This document shows positions 5,382 to 6,452 of a stretch of DNA of 6,452 bases, in pieces. A model generated the notes under the pieces. The model was not told the origin of the DNA and made no database searches. It saw only the letters and a list, made by a program, of their open reading frames with translations. The DNA is from SIG565 sp045650565 (lineage in GTDB: Bacteria; Bacillota; Clostridia; Oscillospirales; Acutalibacteraceae), in assembly GCA_045650565.1 (NCBI GenBank), contig JAZRRG010000004.1, positions 1 through 6,452 of the forward strand, in the 5' to 3' direction. How positions within the stretch are numbered: position 1 is the stretch's first letter; each line of letters begins with the position of its first letter. Position numbers and translations under genes: made by a program.

Positions 5382-5401
5382 ATCAAATAATACCTAAAAT
5401 T

Positions 5402-5446
5402 AAAAAACTCTCTGCTTAATTTCAGCAGAGAGTTTTACTGTTTTTT
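5402..5446. terminator. Bidirectional intrinsic terminator
   Basis: AAAACTCTCTGCT (5404-5416) pairs perfectly with AGCAGAGAGTTTT (5424-5436) around TAATTTC. On the minus strand the stem runs into TTTTTT (5407-5402), ending the ldh-flavin reductase operon. On the plus strand a TTTTTT run at 5441-5446 follows four bases (ACTG) after the stem, ending the HTH gene. Stop codons on both sides (5381 plus, 5476 minus) fit a shared terminator between convergent units. Confidence 0.88.
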
Positions 5447-5475
5447 AAGGTGTAACTCTTATGATACCTTGTTTT

Positions 5476-6084
5476 TTACACTATCTTTTCAAAATCACTT
5501 GCTGGGTGTTTGCATAAGGGGCAGATAAAGTCATCAGGTAACGGCTCACCCTCATATACATAACCGCATATTTTACACACATAACCTGTTTTATTGCTCT
5601 GCTTTTTCGGTTTTACATTTTTGTGATAAAAGCTGTAGGTCATAGTGGGTGTATCCTCAAGTGTTTGGGACTCGGTAACCAAGCAAATAAACATACCGTG
5701 TGACCCAAGGTCAATATACTGTTCTACCGATAGCGATATAAAAGCATTGGAATATTCGGTGAGATAGAGCAGTCCGTTGTCCGAGCGCTGCGCCTTAATA
5801 CCGATAAATTTATACTCATCCCTGCCGCTTCTCATACCGAAGTTCTCGAACACCGAAAAAGGCGCCTTTTCATTTAAACAGCATAGATTCATAATTTTGC
5901 TTGTCTTAATTATATCGTGAGTATAGTTTGATTTATCTATTGCAACCGCCACCCTCAGCGGCTCGGAGGTTACCTGCGCTACCGAATTTAAAATCAGTCC
6001 GTTATCAAGCTCATCACCCTTTGAGGTTACAACATATAGCCCATACTCGATTTTGAATAGGGCGTTGGTGTCTACATTTTTCAA
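5476..6084 (-). CDS. hrb: Flavin reductase-rubredoxin fusion (high-molecular-weight rubredoxin type)
   Basis: The 202-residue protein has an FMN-binding flavin-reductase-like domain at about 5-155 (GLYVVTSKGD, NGLILNSVAQVTSEP, HGMFICLVTES). After a lysine-rich linker it carries a C-terminal rubredoxin-like iron site with C170, C173, C188 and C191 (YVCKICGYVYEGE ... CPLC). In Moorella thermoacetica a protein of this architecture (Hrb) passes electrons from NADH to the flavodiiron protein FprA for NO/O2 reduction. Whether a partner exists here is unknown. Only 14 residues separate the two cysteine pairs, so the iron domain is the short rubrerythrin-like form, not full-length rubredoxin. The start is TTG at 6084, set by AAGGAG (6093-6098, minus) eight bases upstream; no in-frame ATG fits. 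It follows a D-lactate dehydrogenase gene 12 bases upstream and is probably translationally coupled to it. Confidence 0.9.
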   Translation of the reverse strand: MKNVDTNALFKIEYGLYVVTSKGDELDNGLILNSVAQVTSEPLRVAVAIDKSNYTHDIIKTSKIMNLCCLNEKAPFSVFENFGMRSGRDEYKFIGIKAQRSDNGLLYLTEYSNAFISLSVEQYIDLGSHGMFICLVTESQTLEDTPTMTYSFYHKNVKPKKQSNKTGYVCKICGYVYEGEPLPDDFICPLCKHPASDFEKIV

Positions 6085-6096
6085 AACAAAATCTCC

Positions 6097-6452
6097 TTAA
6101 AAACATTTTCTACAGGTCTCAATTTTATCGAATTTTTGGCAAAGCTCGTTATCGCTCTCCCCGTTATCCCAAAAGTCTGTAATATTTTTAATGGTGGTTT
6201 CGGCAATGCCCTTGAGTGCCTCCTCGGTTAAAAATGCTTGATGCGAGGTTACCAAAACATTCGGCATAGATATAAGCCGTGCTAAATTATCGTCATCAAT
6301 AATGTGTCCCGCAAAATCTTCAATAAAAACATCAGACTCTTCCTCATAACCCTCAAGACCGGCGGCCCCTATTTTGCGTGATTTTCTACCCTCGAGTAAC
6401 GCCTCGGTATCAATAAGGGCGCCACGGGAGGTGTTTAGGATGACAACACCCT
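6097..6452 (-). CDS. ldhA: D-lactate dehydrogenase (D-2-hydroxyacid dehydrogenase family), C-terminal part
   Basis: 117 codons and a TAA enter from the right edge. The fragment begins in the NAD-binding domain with VVILNTSRGALID (catalytic Arg in NTSRG). Next come KIGAAGLEGYEEES, where the catalytic Glu of the YEEE motif sits, and VLVTSHQAFLTEEAL, containing the catalytic His. SHQAF followed by IAETTIKNITDF is characteristic of fermentative D-lactate dehydrogenases, which reduce pyruvate to D-lactate with NADH. The tail ends in a cysteine cluster (ELCQKF...ETCRKCF), which I associate with a clostridial subgroup. Relatives read GLDVYE where this has GLEGYE, changing a conserved Asp near the nicotinamide. 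The stop codon (6097-6099) overlaps the Shine-Dalgarno of the downstream flavin reductase gene. The N-terminal two thirds are outside the window. Confidence 0.88.
   Translation of the reverse strand, partial: GVVILNTSRGALIDTEALLEGRKSRKIGAAGLEGYEEESDVFIEDFAGHIIDDDNLARLISMPNVLVTSHQAFLTEEALKGIAETTIKNITDFWDNGESDNELCQKFDKIETCRKCF

Noticed and set aside
1..6452. tRNA, rRNA, CRISPR array, insertion sequence or transposase
   Set aside because: I looked for cloverleaf ends, regularly spaced repeats and transposase motifs on both strands and found none. No recombinase gene is present in the window, even though the sigK break suggests one nearby.

Overview
The window looks like the chromosome of an anaerobic, endospore-forming Clostridia member (Bacillota), plausibly of the Oscillospiraceae/Ruminococcaceae type. 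The reasons are a sporulation sigma factor K reading frame, an isoleucine T-box riboswitch upstream of ileS, a flavin reductase/rubredoxin fusion beside a clostridial-type D-lactate dehydrogenase, TTG starts behind strong Shine-Dalgarno sequences, and moderately A+T-rich DNA. The assignment is inferred from gene content; no ribosomal or other marker gene is present.

Layout. (1) 1-237 is a near-palindrome: the 3' ends of two convergent copies of a double-helix-turn-helix gene flank a perfect 16-bp hairpin. The left copy runs off the window; the right copy (139-717, minus) is complete. (2) 654-1073 (minus) is the N-terminal part of sigK. It stops resembling sigma-K at the ARCIDN motif, the position at which sigK is split by the excisable 'skin' element in Bacillus subtilis. 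The double-HTH gene lies directly past that break, so the left 740 bp may be one end of a skin-like intervening element, or alternatively the scar of a dead sigK. (3) 1134-1409 holds a promoter and a complete Ile-specific T-box leader (AUC specifier, UGGU T-box matching an ACCA acceptor end, mutually exclusive antiterminator and terminator). It controls (4) ileS, 1422-4571, a 1049-residue type 2 isoleucyl-tRNA synthetase. (5) Between two intrinsic terminators (4591-4625 and 5402-5446) sits a small A+T-rich cassette of two divergent genes: a C-terminally shortened SLOG/YpsA-like protein and a 77-residue XRE-type repressor, with two small palindromes between them. (6) On the minus strand, a D-lactate dehydrogenase (partial, entering from the right edge) and a flavin reductase-rubredoxin protein are 12 bp apart. 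The dehydrogenase stop codon lies inside the Shine-Dalgarno of the second gene, so they form an operon ending at the shared terminator 5402-5446.

How the parts work together: ileS is a housekeeping unit sensing uncharged tRNA-Ile. The ldh/flavin-reductase operon fits fermentative NADH disposal plus O2/NO or other electron-transfer chemistry. The sigK end and its HTH neighbour form the accessory, potentially rearranging part of the window and are the main object of interest.
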